A stretch of DNA of 9,103 nucleotides from Chloroflexota bacterium (GTDB taxonomy: Bacteria; Chloroflexota; FW602-bin22; JACPRP01). The position numbers were made by a program, and so were the translations under genes. The stretch's first letter is position 1, and each line of letters begins with the position of its first letter. The notes below the pieces were generated by a model. The model was not told where the DNA came from. It did not search any database and was given only the letters and a program-made list of their open reading frames with translations. Shown piece after piece: positions 1 to 5,945 of this stretch. The stretch is taken from the NCBI GenBank assembly GCA_016210495.1, contig JACQUC010000272.1:1-9103 (forward strand), written 5' to 3'.

Positions 1-42
1 GAACAATGCGGAGCGGATGCACTATCCAGAGTATCGGGCGCA

Positions 43-51
43 GGGTCTAGA
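43..51. repeat. Target-site duplication, left copy (GGGTCTAGA)
   Basis: This copy is identical to 235-243. It lies in the transposase codons for Q-G-L-(E/D), immediately before the insertion. A third, partial copy, GGGTCTA, occurs inside the insert at 166-172. Confidence 0.75.
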
Positions 52-54
52 CTC

Positions 55-64
55 ATATTCCGCA
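55..64 (+). repeat. Left terminal inverted repeat of the insertion
   Basis: ATATTCCGCA is the exact reverse complement of 225-234. It lies three bases inside the left target duplication. Confidence 0.7.
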
Positions 65-232
65 TAGAGCAAATGTCCTATGCTTTCGGATGCCGTTTGG
101 GGCTTGAAGGCCCCGACTTGTAGGTCGCTAGCACGCTCTGAGCGGCTCAACGGCCGCCTCGGAGCGGGTCTAACGCACCAAAATCGCCCGTTTGAGCGTC
201 AATTCCGCCACCCCCGCCAAGGGGTGCGGAAT
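62..232. other. Four consecutive hairpins within the insertion
   Basis: The insertion contains four separate inverted repeats. GCATAG 62-67 pairs with CTATGC 78-83. GGGGC 99-103 pairs with GCCCC 110-114 across a 6-nt loop. Bases 134-146 pair with 153-166 (13 pairs, one bulged C at 158 and one G-U, loop TCAACG). ATTCCGC-ACCCC (202-208 and 210-214) pairs with 221-232 (12 pairs, one bulged C at 209, loop CGCCAA). Pairing was worked out by eye. Such density is unusual for 183 bp and would allow a folded RNA if transcribed through, or cruciform structure in DNA. Confidence 0.65.
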
Positions 233-234
233 AT
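225..234 (-). repeat. Right terminal inverted repeat of the insertion
   Basis: TGCGGAATAT is the exact reverse complement of 55-64 and abuts the right target duplication. It is also the 3' arm of a strong local hairpin with 202-214, so this end can pair either with the left end or with itself. Confidence 0.7.
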
Positions 235-243
235 GGGTCTAGA
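235..243. repeat. Target-site duplication, right copy (GGGTCTAGA)
   Basis: This copy is identical to 43-51 and directly follows the right inverted repeat of the insertion. The transposase sequence resumes here as GLEIGSG. Confidence 0.75.
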
Positions 244-523
244 GATTGGGAGCGGCGTGGTGGAAAGCTCCAGGCGGCGGGTTGTCGGCTACCGTTGCAA
301 GGGGCCGGGGATGCGCTGGAACGAGGAAGGCTTGAAGGCTATTGTCGAGTTGCGGACCCATGTCCTCAACAACCGCTACGATTCGGCCATAGCCAGTCTA
401 CGGGAGGCTGCCTGATTGCCTACAATCATGTCATCCGCACACCTGTCCGCACGTGTACAGACTTCGAGCAAACTGGTGACCCTCAAGCGAAGCGAAGGGT
501 GCCCTCGTGTGCCGAGATTCTAC

Positions 524-540
524 GTCCTTCCACGAAGGAC
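524..540. other. Perfect 7-bp hairpin GTCCTTC-CAC-GAAGGAC
   Basis: A seven-base-pair perfect stem with a 3-nt loop lies about 110 bp past the transposase stop. CCGA (512-515) and TCGG (541-544) could extend it after an internal bulge. It is not followed by a T-run, so it is not a standard intrinsic terminator. It may act as a factor-dependent stop or RNA stabiliser, or be part of the IS end. Confidence 0.35.
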
Positions 541-680
541 TCGGACCGAAAACTCGCCCCCAGGTCTGAACGATGTGTCAATCCTCCCGTAGAACCTGCA
601 AGTCCAAGATCATCTTTGCGGACCATTGGTACTGATACCTAATGACGGTCCAGTATCCTGAGTATCAAGCCGTTCGGCCA

Positions 681-709
681 TTGTGGAGGTGGCGCCACGA
701 TGCTACACT
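681..709 (+). promoter_or_regulatory. Candidate sigma-70 promoter with extended -10 for the transporter operon
   Basis: TTGTGG (681-686) and TACACT (704-709) are separated by exactly 17 bp, and TGC at 701-703 gives the TGn extended -10 motif. Transcription would start near 715-717, leaving a leader of about 112 nt before the ATG at 829. The match was found by eye. It is the best-spaced candidate upstream of the cluster. Confidence 0.45.
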
Positions 710-828
710 GACTGAGTTTCTTGCAAGTATGGTTAGGGTATCCTCCCTGCTATCTTGCCTCACCTGATTGCCCAATGAGCATCGAAGATCCATACGAAAA
801 GGACCGAGAAAAAACGAAGGGGGAAGCT

Positions 829-2478
829 ATGCACTCGATCATCCGGGCACATGCCAATGTTCTGTGTCTAACGATCATTATGGCATTCATTTTCGCCTGC
901 GCGACTCCGCCTCAACCTGCATCGCAACCTGCCCCGGCTGAAAAGCGCGCCGAACCCGCAAAATCAGCGCCTGAAAAAGTGGCTAAGCCGCCCTCCGGAC
1001 CCATTAGTCTGGTTCACAGCTTCAGGGGTGTGGCAGCTACCTTCGATCCAGCCATCATCGACCAGGCGAGGGAACTTGTCTTCGTCAAGAACGTTTACGA
1101 GGGTCTGGTTGAGACCGTGCCAGGAGGTGTCGACATTCGGCCGCTTCTGGCCAGGGAATGGGCGATTTCGCCCGACAGAACCGGGTACACTTTCAAGCTG
1201 CGCGATGATGTCGTGTTTCACAACGGATCACCCTTTGATGCAGAGGCGGCCAAGGTCAGCTACGACCGCATCAAGGGCATCAACAAAGGCCGTGCGTTCT
1301 TAATGGACCACATCAAGGATTATGTGGTGAAGGATAAGTTCACCTTCGAGATCACTCTGAAGAGGCCCTACCCGTACTTTCTAGAGGTTGTCTCGCGGTT
1401 GCTGATCTCTTCGCCTCGGGCACTGGCCGACAACAAGACCGCGAGCGACCCGTGGGCCACTCAATGGTTCGGAGTAAACGTCGCCGGGACCGGGCCATAC
1501 AAGGTGGGCAGTTTCGTGAAGGACTCCAGGATTGATCTGGTCAAGCACGATAAGTACTATCGCACGTGGGAGCCGGGAACGCCCGACAGAGTGATTCTTT
1601 TGAGCAATCCCGACGCCCAGACAGCTCTCATGCTTATGCAGCGCGGCGAGGTTGACATGATAGCGGGTGTTAGCACGGACCTCGCAGAGCAGGCGGCGAA
1701 GATTCCCGGCATCAAGATATTACAGCAGCGCCCGTTATCTATGCAGGCAATCACTTTCAACACAGCTCGGAAGCCCCTGGACGACGTGCGGGTGCGTAGG
1801 GCGATTCAACTGGCCTACGATTATGATGCGGACGTTGCATTCTTCAAAGGATTCATCAATCAATCGAGGGGGCCATTGCCCGATGGATTTCCAGGTGCTG
1901 ACCCTAGTCTTCCACTCTTCAAGCGTGACCTCAACAAGGCCAAGCAATTGCTCGCCGAAGCCGGGTACCCTAACGGCGGGTTTGCCATCACCTACTTGGG
2001 GCAAAAAGATACGAGCTGGGTGGAATTTCGCGGCACCAACCTGCAAGAGTCGTTGCGACCGCTGGGCATAGAGGTGAAGCAAGTGCTCGTTCCCTGGCCA
2101 CAGGTCGTGCAAATGATGAACAAGCTAGAGACATCTGCCGATATGGCCATTCGTATACGCGCCCCTTTGCTGGGTGACCCGAGCTCGTTGCTGAGGGATT
2201 CCTTCCATTCGGACGCCATCGGGGCGAATAACTGGACTTTTTACCGCGATCCGGAGTTGGATGCTATGATCGACAGGGTTGTCACTATCGCCGACGACAG
2301 TGAGCGGACACAGTTACTTTATCAGATACAGCGTAGGATTGGCGATCAAGCTCTTGCCCTATTCGTCGGCGTGCCCCTCTACACGGACCCGGTGAGGGAA
2401 AAAGTCGAGAATGTGGTGTACGAATTCCTCGATGGCGTACTTCCGGTCCGATTCTTTTATGTTCGAGTGAAGTCCTAG
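829..2478 (+). CDS. ABC transporter solute-binding lipoprotein, SBP_bac_5 (Dpp/Opp) family
   Basis: This 549-residue extracytoplasmic receptor should capture the substrate and deliver it to the permeases encoded downstream. The ATG at 829 is chosen because GAAGGGGGA lies 4-5 bases upstream and a lipoprotein signal follows at once: H/R near the N-terminus, a hydrophobic run at about 11-22, and lipobox I-F-A-C with Cys24 as the predicted lipidated residue. A Pro/Ala/Lys-rich tether covers about 25-58. The mature domain shows the family block at about 108-150 (AREW, then SPDRTGYTFKLRDDVVFHNG), GTGPY at 220-224 and the KPLDDVRVRRAIQLAYD block near 315-330. Length is normal for DppA/OppA-type proteins. 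The family binds peptides, nickel, opines, glutathione and sugars, so the ligand cannot be read from sequence. It is first in the cluster, 39 bp before the flavoenzyme. Confidence 0.93.
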   Translation: MHSIIRAHANVLCLTIIMAFIFACATPPQPASQPAPAEKRAEPAKSAPEKVAKPPSGPISLVHSFRGVAATFDPAIIDQARELVFVKNVYEGLVETVPGGVDIRPLLAREWAISPDRTGYTFKLRDDVVFHNGSPFDAEAAKVSYDRIKGINKGRAFLMDHIKDYVVKDKFTFEITLKRPYPYFLEVVSRLLISSPRALADNKTASDPWATQWFGVNVAGTGPYKVGSFVKDSRIDLVKHDKYYRTWEPGTPDRVILLSNPDAQTALMLMQRGEVDMIAGVSTDLAEQAAKIPGIKILQQRPLSMQAITFNTARKPLDDVRVRRAIQLAYDYDADVAFFKGFINQSRGPLPDGFPGADPSLPLFKRDLNKAKQLLAEAGYPNGGFAITYLGQKDTSWVEFRGTNLQESLRPLGIEVKQVLVPWPQVVQMMNKLETSADMAIRIRAPLLGDPSSLLRDSFHSDAIGANNWTFYRDPELDAMIDRVVTIADDSERTQLLYQIQRRIGDQALALFVGVPLYTDPVREKVENVVYEFLDGVLPVRFFYVRVKS

Positions 2479-2517
2479 ATACCGAACCTTTTCAAACCAA
2501 ACGAGAGAGAAGGAACA

Positions 2518-3963
2518 ATGCCCGAGACATGTGACCTGGAAACTGACGTAGTGGTCGTCGGTTATGGTGGTGCGGGTGCTGCTGCTGCGATTACGGCTCA
2601 CGACAATGGGGCTCGCGTGACCCTCTTGGAGAAGATGCCGACTCCCGGAGGGAATACGGCAGTGTCGGGGGGCAATATCGCCGTCCCCAGGAATCCTGAG
2701 GCATTTGCTCTTTATTTGAAGACGATATGTTTCAAGACTGTGGAAGACGAGATAATCGATACATTTGTAGAAGGGCTGGCGAGGGTTCCAGCCTGGCTTA
2801 GAGGCTTGGGCGGAGAATTGCGGCTGTCTCCCAGCCCACCAACCTTCCCTGAGGTCCCGGGCGCGGGCGATTTGGACGCGCTGACCGTCGCAGAGAAGGA
2901 CACTGCCTACAAGGGCACTGTGAACGTGGCGCTGTGGCGGCTCTTAGCAGAGCAGGTTGAGAAGCGCGGGATTCGAGTTATGCTTTCCACTCCAGCAAAG
3001 GAGCTTGTTAGGAAACAAGGCGGTGACATAGCAGGGGTTATGGCGGAGTCGGAGGGGAAGGATATTGCAGTTGTGGCCAGACGAGGTGTAATCCTCACTT
3101 GTGGCGGCTTCGAGAATGACGATGCCATGAAGTGGGATTATCTGACTCCCAAGGGAGTACAATTCTGCGGAAGTCCGGGCAATACCGGGGATGGCATAAG
3201 GATGGTTCAGAAGGTTGGTGCCGGATTATGGCACATGACCGGACAAAAATGCAAAATTGCGTTCAAAGCCCCGGGGTATGAGGCTGCATTTGCCATTAAT
3301 TTCCTGGCTCCAAGCTTCATCTTTGTTGACCAGTACGGTGAACGATTTGCGGATGAGGTGAGCACAGATCCACATCTATGGTGGATACCTACATCCGAGT
3401 TTAACTGCAAACGCTTTGAATACTCGCGTGTACCTTTCTACGCCGTCTTTGATGAGGAAGTTGCGCGCAAAGGGCCCCTCTGTTTCACCAAGAGCGGGTA
3501 TGTTTTGGTCGTGGACCAATACAAATGGAGCTCGGATAATTCGCAGGAGATCGAAAGCGGATGGATTATCAGGGCCGACAGTATTGCCGAGCTGGCTGAG
3601 CGAATATCAGCACCAGCAGAAGCGTTAGAGAACACTATTGCCAGATATAACGCGCACTGCAGGCGAGGCGACGACTCTGATTTTGGCAGACCTAGGGAGA
3701 GGCTTCGGGTGATCGAAGGACCGCCTTATTATGCCATTCAGCTTTGGCCCGCTCTGCTAAATACTTCAGGTGGCTCACGCCGAGACAAGGAGTCCAGGGT
3801 GCTAGATCCTTACGGCAACCCCGTGCCAAGATTATACGCTGCCGGGGAGTTTGGCTCGATTTGGGGCTTCCGGTACCAGAAATCGACGAGTGTCTCCGAG
3901 GCGCTCATTTTTGGTCAGATCGCCGGCAGAAACGCTGCGGCGGCTTCGCCGCTGGCTTTGTGA
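2518..3963 (+). CDS. FAD-dependent dehydrogenase/reductase, FAD_binding_2 (fumarate reductase/3-ketosteroid dehydrogenase-like)
   Basis: A 481-residue flavoprotein expected to oxidise or reduce a C-C bond beside a carboxyl or carbonyl group. The dinucleotide-binding fold opens with GYGGAG (15-20) and the acidic ribose-binding Glu38, followed by GGNT (44-47) and SGGN (50-53). A G-E-R-F-A-D-E segment sits at 274-280. The C-terminus has NTSGGSRRD, a DPYGNPVPRLYAAGEFGS block (family NTxGG and LYAAGE motifs), then SEALIFGQIAGRNAA. There is no signal peptide, haem-binding CXXCH or FMN domain, so it is probably a soluble cytoplasmic enzyme using an unidentified electron partner. AAGGA lies 3 bases before the ATG. 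Tricarballylate dehydrogenase (TcuA), urocanate reductase and ketosteroid dehydrogenases are relatives, and the substrate is unresolved. The loop usually written YQGGGN or NRLGGN reads YQKSTS here. Its place between transporter genes suggests it acts on the imported compound. Confidence 0.9.
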   Translation: MPETCDLETDVVVVGYGGAGAAAAITAHDNGARVTLLEKMPTPGGNTAVSGGNIAVPRNPEAFALYLKTICFKTVEDEIIDTFVEGLARVPAWLRGLGGELRLSPSPPTFPEVPGAGDLDALTVAEKDTAYKGTVNVALWRLLAEQVEKRGIRVMLSTPAKELVRKQGGDIAGVMAESEGKDIAVVARRGVILTCGGFENDDAMKWDYLTPKGVQFCGSPGNTGDGIRMVQKVGAGLWHMTGQKCKIAFKAPGYEAAFAINFLAPSFIFVDQYGERFADEVSTDPHLWWIPTSEFNCKRFEYSRVPFYAVFDEEVARKGPLCFTKSGYVLVVDQYKWSSDNSQEIESGWIIRADSIAELAERISAPAEALENTIARYNAHCRRGDDSDFGRPRERLRVIEGPPYYAIQLWPALLNTSGGSRRDKESRVLDPYGNPVPRLYAAGEFGSIWGFRYQKSTSVSEALIFGQIAGRNAAAASPLAL

Positions 3964-4053
3964 CGTCGAAACTTGGTCGCCTAAACTGTTCGCTGAGAGT
4001 TCACCGAAAAGGATTTCGGGATCATCGGTGGGAGAACCACGCGAGAGCACGGT

Positions 4054-4060
4054 AGGAGGT
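4054..4060 (+). promoter_or_regulatory. Strong ribosome binding site AGGAGGT fixing a TTG start
   Basis: This consensus Shine-Dalgarno sequence ends 6 bases before the TTG at 4067. It decides the start of the DUF1445 gene over an upstream GTG at 4028 and an internal ATG at 4106, neither of which has a comparable site. Confidence 0.8.
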
Positions 4061-4066
4061 CGGGAA

Positions 4067-4879
4067 TTGGTTGAGTCACGCGTCAGTGAAGCTGATCTTG
4101 TAGCAATGTCTCCGGAAGAGTTCCGTTCTGTTGTGAGGCAGGGCAAGTACACTGGAACGACCCATACTTGCTGTCGAGGCTACGCCCGGACGAACTTGGT
4201 CATAGTGCCCAGGGAGTATGCTTTTGACTTTTCGCTATTCTGCCACCGCAATCCCGGCCCCTGTCCTGTGCTAGATGTAACTGATCCAGGTGACCCCCAT
4301 CCGAAGCTAATGGCGCCGGACGCTGATTTGCGCACTGACTTGCCCCAGTATCGCGTGTTTAAGGATGGCCAGGTTACTGATGAACCAACCGATATCAGTA
4401 AGTACTGGCGCGAGGACCTGGTTGCCTTTCTATTTGGCTGCGCTGCCAGCGTGAGATGGGCCTTTGAAGACGCTAACGTTCGTCATCGCACCACCGGCGT
4501 CTACCGCACGACCATACGCTGTGTCCCGGCCGGACGCTTCTACGGCCCTATGGCGGTTACCTGCACCTTGGTCAGAGGCTCACGTGCTGTCGTCCGCAGT
4601 GTTCAAATCGGATCTCGGCATCTTTTTCAGCACGGGCCGCCAATCCACATCGGTGACCCTGCCGCTATCGGCATACAGGACCTTTGCCATCCAGATCTCT
4701 CAGGTTCTCCGAATAAGGTGATCGCCCCCCAGGAACCAGATGAGGTGGCGCTGTTCTGGGCGTGTGGCGTAACACCACAGCTAGTGGCCTTGGAAGCCAA
4801 GGTACCATTTATGATTACGCACTATCCGGCTCACATGTTCGTAACTGACCACCTTGCCGAGGAGTTGGCGGTCCTATAA
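4067..4879 (+). CDS. DUF1445/YcsI (UPF0317) family protein, putative hydro-lyase or D-glutamate cyclase-like
   Basis: A 270-residue protein starting at TTG with AGGAGGT six bases upstream; the length fits the family (about 260-270). Family blocks appear in order: SPEEFRSVVRQG, GYARTNLVIVP, YAFDFSLFCHRNPGPCPVLD, DLRTDLPQYRV, DISKYWREDLVAFLFGC, YRTTIRCVPAGRFYGP, HGPPIHIGDPAAIGI, FWACGVTPQ and ITHYPAHMFVTD. Members were long called putative hydro-lyases. The family is related to the mammalian D-glutamate cyclase domain (D-Glu to 5-oxo-D-proline), and B. subtilis ycsI lies beside the 5-oxoprolinase genes pxpABC. By inference it handles D-glutamate, 5-oxoproline or a related carboxylate made from the imported substrate. 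The segment between GC and YRT is shorter than I recall for the family and lacks the usual CSFSFE-like sequence. It lies 103 bp after the flavoenzyme and 35 bp before the permease. Confidence 0.9.
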   Translation: MVESRVSEADLVAMSPEEFRSVVRQGKYTGTTHTCCRGYARTNLVIVPREYAFDFSLFCHRNPGPCPVLDVTDPGDPHPKLMAPDADLRTDLPQYRVFKDGQVTDEPTDISKYWREDLVAFLFGCAASVRWAFEDANVRHRTTGVYRTTIRCVPAGRFYGPMAVTCTLVRGSRAVVRSVQIGSRHLFQHGPPIHIGDPAAIGIQDLCHPDLSGSPNKVIAPQEPDEVALFWACGVTPQLVALEAKVPFMITHYPAHMFVTDHLAEELAVL

Positions 4880-4914
4880 GCATTGCTACGAACAACTGGG
4901 TTGGGAGTGCCGAG

Positions 4915-5922
4915 TTGCTGATTTACCTCGCGCGACGTCTGGTTTGGCTGATTGCGGTGATGTTAGGCGTGGTCACGATAACGTTCGTCGTAGCGCGCAT
5001 TCTGCCCGTGGACGTGGCCCGAGTAGCAGCCGGCGTTGATGCCACCCAAGACCAGATCAGGCAGGCTCGTGCAGAACTCGGACTAGATAGACCGCTTTAC
5101 GAGCAGTACTCCATGTACGTCAGCGGGCTCGCTCGGCTGGATTTTGGACGCTCGGTGCAAAGCCGACAGCCAGTGCTGGAGGAGATTGCGCGGCGTCTGC
5201 CGGCAACGCTCGAGTTGGTGTTGGCCGGCTACGTGGTGAACGTTCTTCTGAGCGTAGCTCTCGGCATTCTTCAGGCCGTGTGGCCCCGGACGTTGCGCGC
5301 CGCCACCATCAAAACGTTCACCCTGGTGGGGGCGGCTATGCCCGTTTTCTGGATGGGACTCGTCTTGCAGATCGTCTTCGGCGGGTTCCTCGGCATTCTG
5401 CCTGTGGCCGGGAGGCTGGACGTCCAGTTGAGCCCTCCACCGCTGGTCACCGGCATGTACGCGATCGATAGTCTCCTCGCAGGCAATGCGACCCTTTTCC
5501 AGAACAGCCTTTCACACCTGGTTTTGCCTGCGGCTGCATGGATATTCACCCACTGTGCCCTGCCAGCCCGTGTTATGGGAGCGAGTATGGCGGAAGAGCT
5601 TTCCAAGGCTTACGTGCGAGCGGCCCGGGGCAAAGGCCTGCCAGAGCATAAGGTAGTCCTAAGACACGCGCTCAAGAATGCGCTGAATCCTGTGGTTACG
5701 GTGATGGGATTACAGTTTGGCTGGCTTATGGGGGGCACGATTCTGATCGAAACCGTGTTTTCGTGGCCCGGCATCGGTCTGTATGCCGCACGTTCGTTCG
5801 AGTCGTTTGATTTCGCGCCAATTCAGGCGTTTGCTCTGCTGATAACTTTTGTCTTTGTCGTCGTCAACATCTTCGTGGACTTGCTCTACCGCTGGCTGGA
5901 CCCGCGAGTCCAGGCCTATTGA
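4915..5922 (+). CDS. dppB: ABC transporter permease, DppB/OppB/GsiC type
   Basis: A 335-residue inner-membrane subunit of the importer. It starts at TTG 4915 with GGGAG 7 bases upstream, and the first residues MLIYLARRLVWLI match the usual N-terminus of this subfamily. The first membrane segment (about 8-29) is followed by the characteristic ARAELGLDRPLYEQY region and LDFGRSV. Further hydrophobic segments lie near 98-122, 132-160 (with PVFWMGLVLQIVF), 197-215 and the C-terminal third. The EAA coupling loop at about 233-253 reads YVRAARGKGLPEHKVVLRHA, followed by LKNALNPVVTVMGLQFG and FSWPGIG. This loop contacts the ATPases. The end, LYRWLDPRVQ, is typical. It should pair with the permease encoded 23 bp downstream. 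Family length and motifs are intact. Confidence 0.94.
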   Translation: MLIYLARRLVWLIAVMLGVVTITFVVARILPVDVARVAAGVDATQDQIRQARAELGLDRPLYEQYSMYVSGLARLDFGRSVQSRQPVLEEIARRLPATLELVLAGYVVNVLLSVALGILQAVWPRTLRAATIKTFTLVGAAMPVFWMGLVLQIVFGGFLGILPVAGRLDVQLSPPPLVTGMYAIDSLLAGNATLFQNSLSHLVLPAAAWIFTHCALPARVMGASMAEELSKAYVRAARGKGLPEHKVVLRHALKNALNPVVTVMGLQFGWLMGGTILIETVFSWPGIGLYAARSFESFDFAPIQAFALLITFVFVVVNIFVDLLYRWLDPRVQAY

Positions 5923-5945
5923 CAGCCTAAGAGGAAACTCCAGGT

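Larger units (their letters stand above)
52..234. mobile_element. MITE-like non-autonomous insertion in the transposase gene
   Basis: This 183-bp stretch separates two identical copies of GGGTCTAGA, and its removal with one copy restores the transposase frame. It has perfect 10-bp inverted repeats near its ends (ATATTCCGCA at 55-64, TGCGGAATAT at 225-234). It has no credible gene of its own. Direct duplication, inverted ends, small size and lack of coding capacity are the definition of a MITE mobilised in trans by a DDE transposase. A 9-bp duplication occurs in IS1, IS4, IS256 and other families, so the donor family is not decided. The GCGTCAATTCCGCCACCCC stretch near the right end resembles terminal repeats of IS21-family elements, but that is a weak impression. 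The exact left boundary (52 or 55) is uncertain because CTC at 52-54 has no counterpart at the right end. Confidence 0.72.
2..415 (+). pseudogene. ISKra4-like transposase, 3' end only, interrupted by a small insertion
   Basis: The frame beginning at base 2 reads NNAERMHYPEYRAQGL. It is cut by a TAG at 65-67 and resumes at 236 as GLEIGSGVVESSRRRVVGYR, then KGPGMRWNEEGLKAIVELR, ending at TGA 413-415. The RMxYxxYRxxG, IGSGxVES and KGxGMRW blocks in this order are typical of the C-terminus of ISKra4-family DDE transposases; the E in VES is probably the third catalytic acidic residue (from family knowledge). The 5' part lies outside the window, so element length and left end are unknown. Removing bases 44-235 rejoins a perfect family sequence (RAQG-LEIGSG), which shows the 192-bp difference is an insertion. 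The interrupted copy would end before the catalytic Glu, so it should be inactive. An ATG at 80 reopens the same frame but would give only insert sequence plus the C-terminal tail. Confidence 0.82.
416..828. other. Non-coding region between the IS remnant and the transporter cluster
   Basis: No protein-like reading frame was recognised here. The open stretch 295-642 in another frame is a shadow of the transposase tail running into non-coding DNA. The first part probably includes the right end of the ISKra4-like element, but that end cannot be defined without the left end. TCCGCAC occurs twice, at 434-440 and 446-452. The region also holds a compact hairpin (524-540), a promoter candidate (681-709) and the leader of the binding-protein gene. 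A frame in phase with the binding protein is open from a TTG at 721, but it lacks a Shine-Dalgarno site and would place residues before the lipoprotein signal, so it is read as leader. Confidence 0.6.

Noticed and set aside
80..415. A 111-residue open frame beginning at ATG 80
   Set aside because: Residues up to about 52 are encoded by the non-coding insertion and only the tail is transposase; it is a by-product of the insertion, not an independent gene.
295..642. A 115-residue open frame after the transposase
   Set aside because: It overlaps the transposase tail in another frame, has no recognisable domain or ribosome site, and its composition looks like translated non-coding DNA.
721..828. 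N-terminal extension of the binding protein from TTG 721 or ATG 776
   Set aside because: No Shine-Dalgarno site, and it would bury the lipoprotein signal that starts at the ATG 829 behind a hydrophilic stretch.
3851..4066. Upstream extension of the DUF1445 gene overlapping the flavoenzyme gene
   Set aside because: The extension does not resemble the family, and the consensus AGGAGGT six bases before TTG 4067 places the start there.
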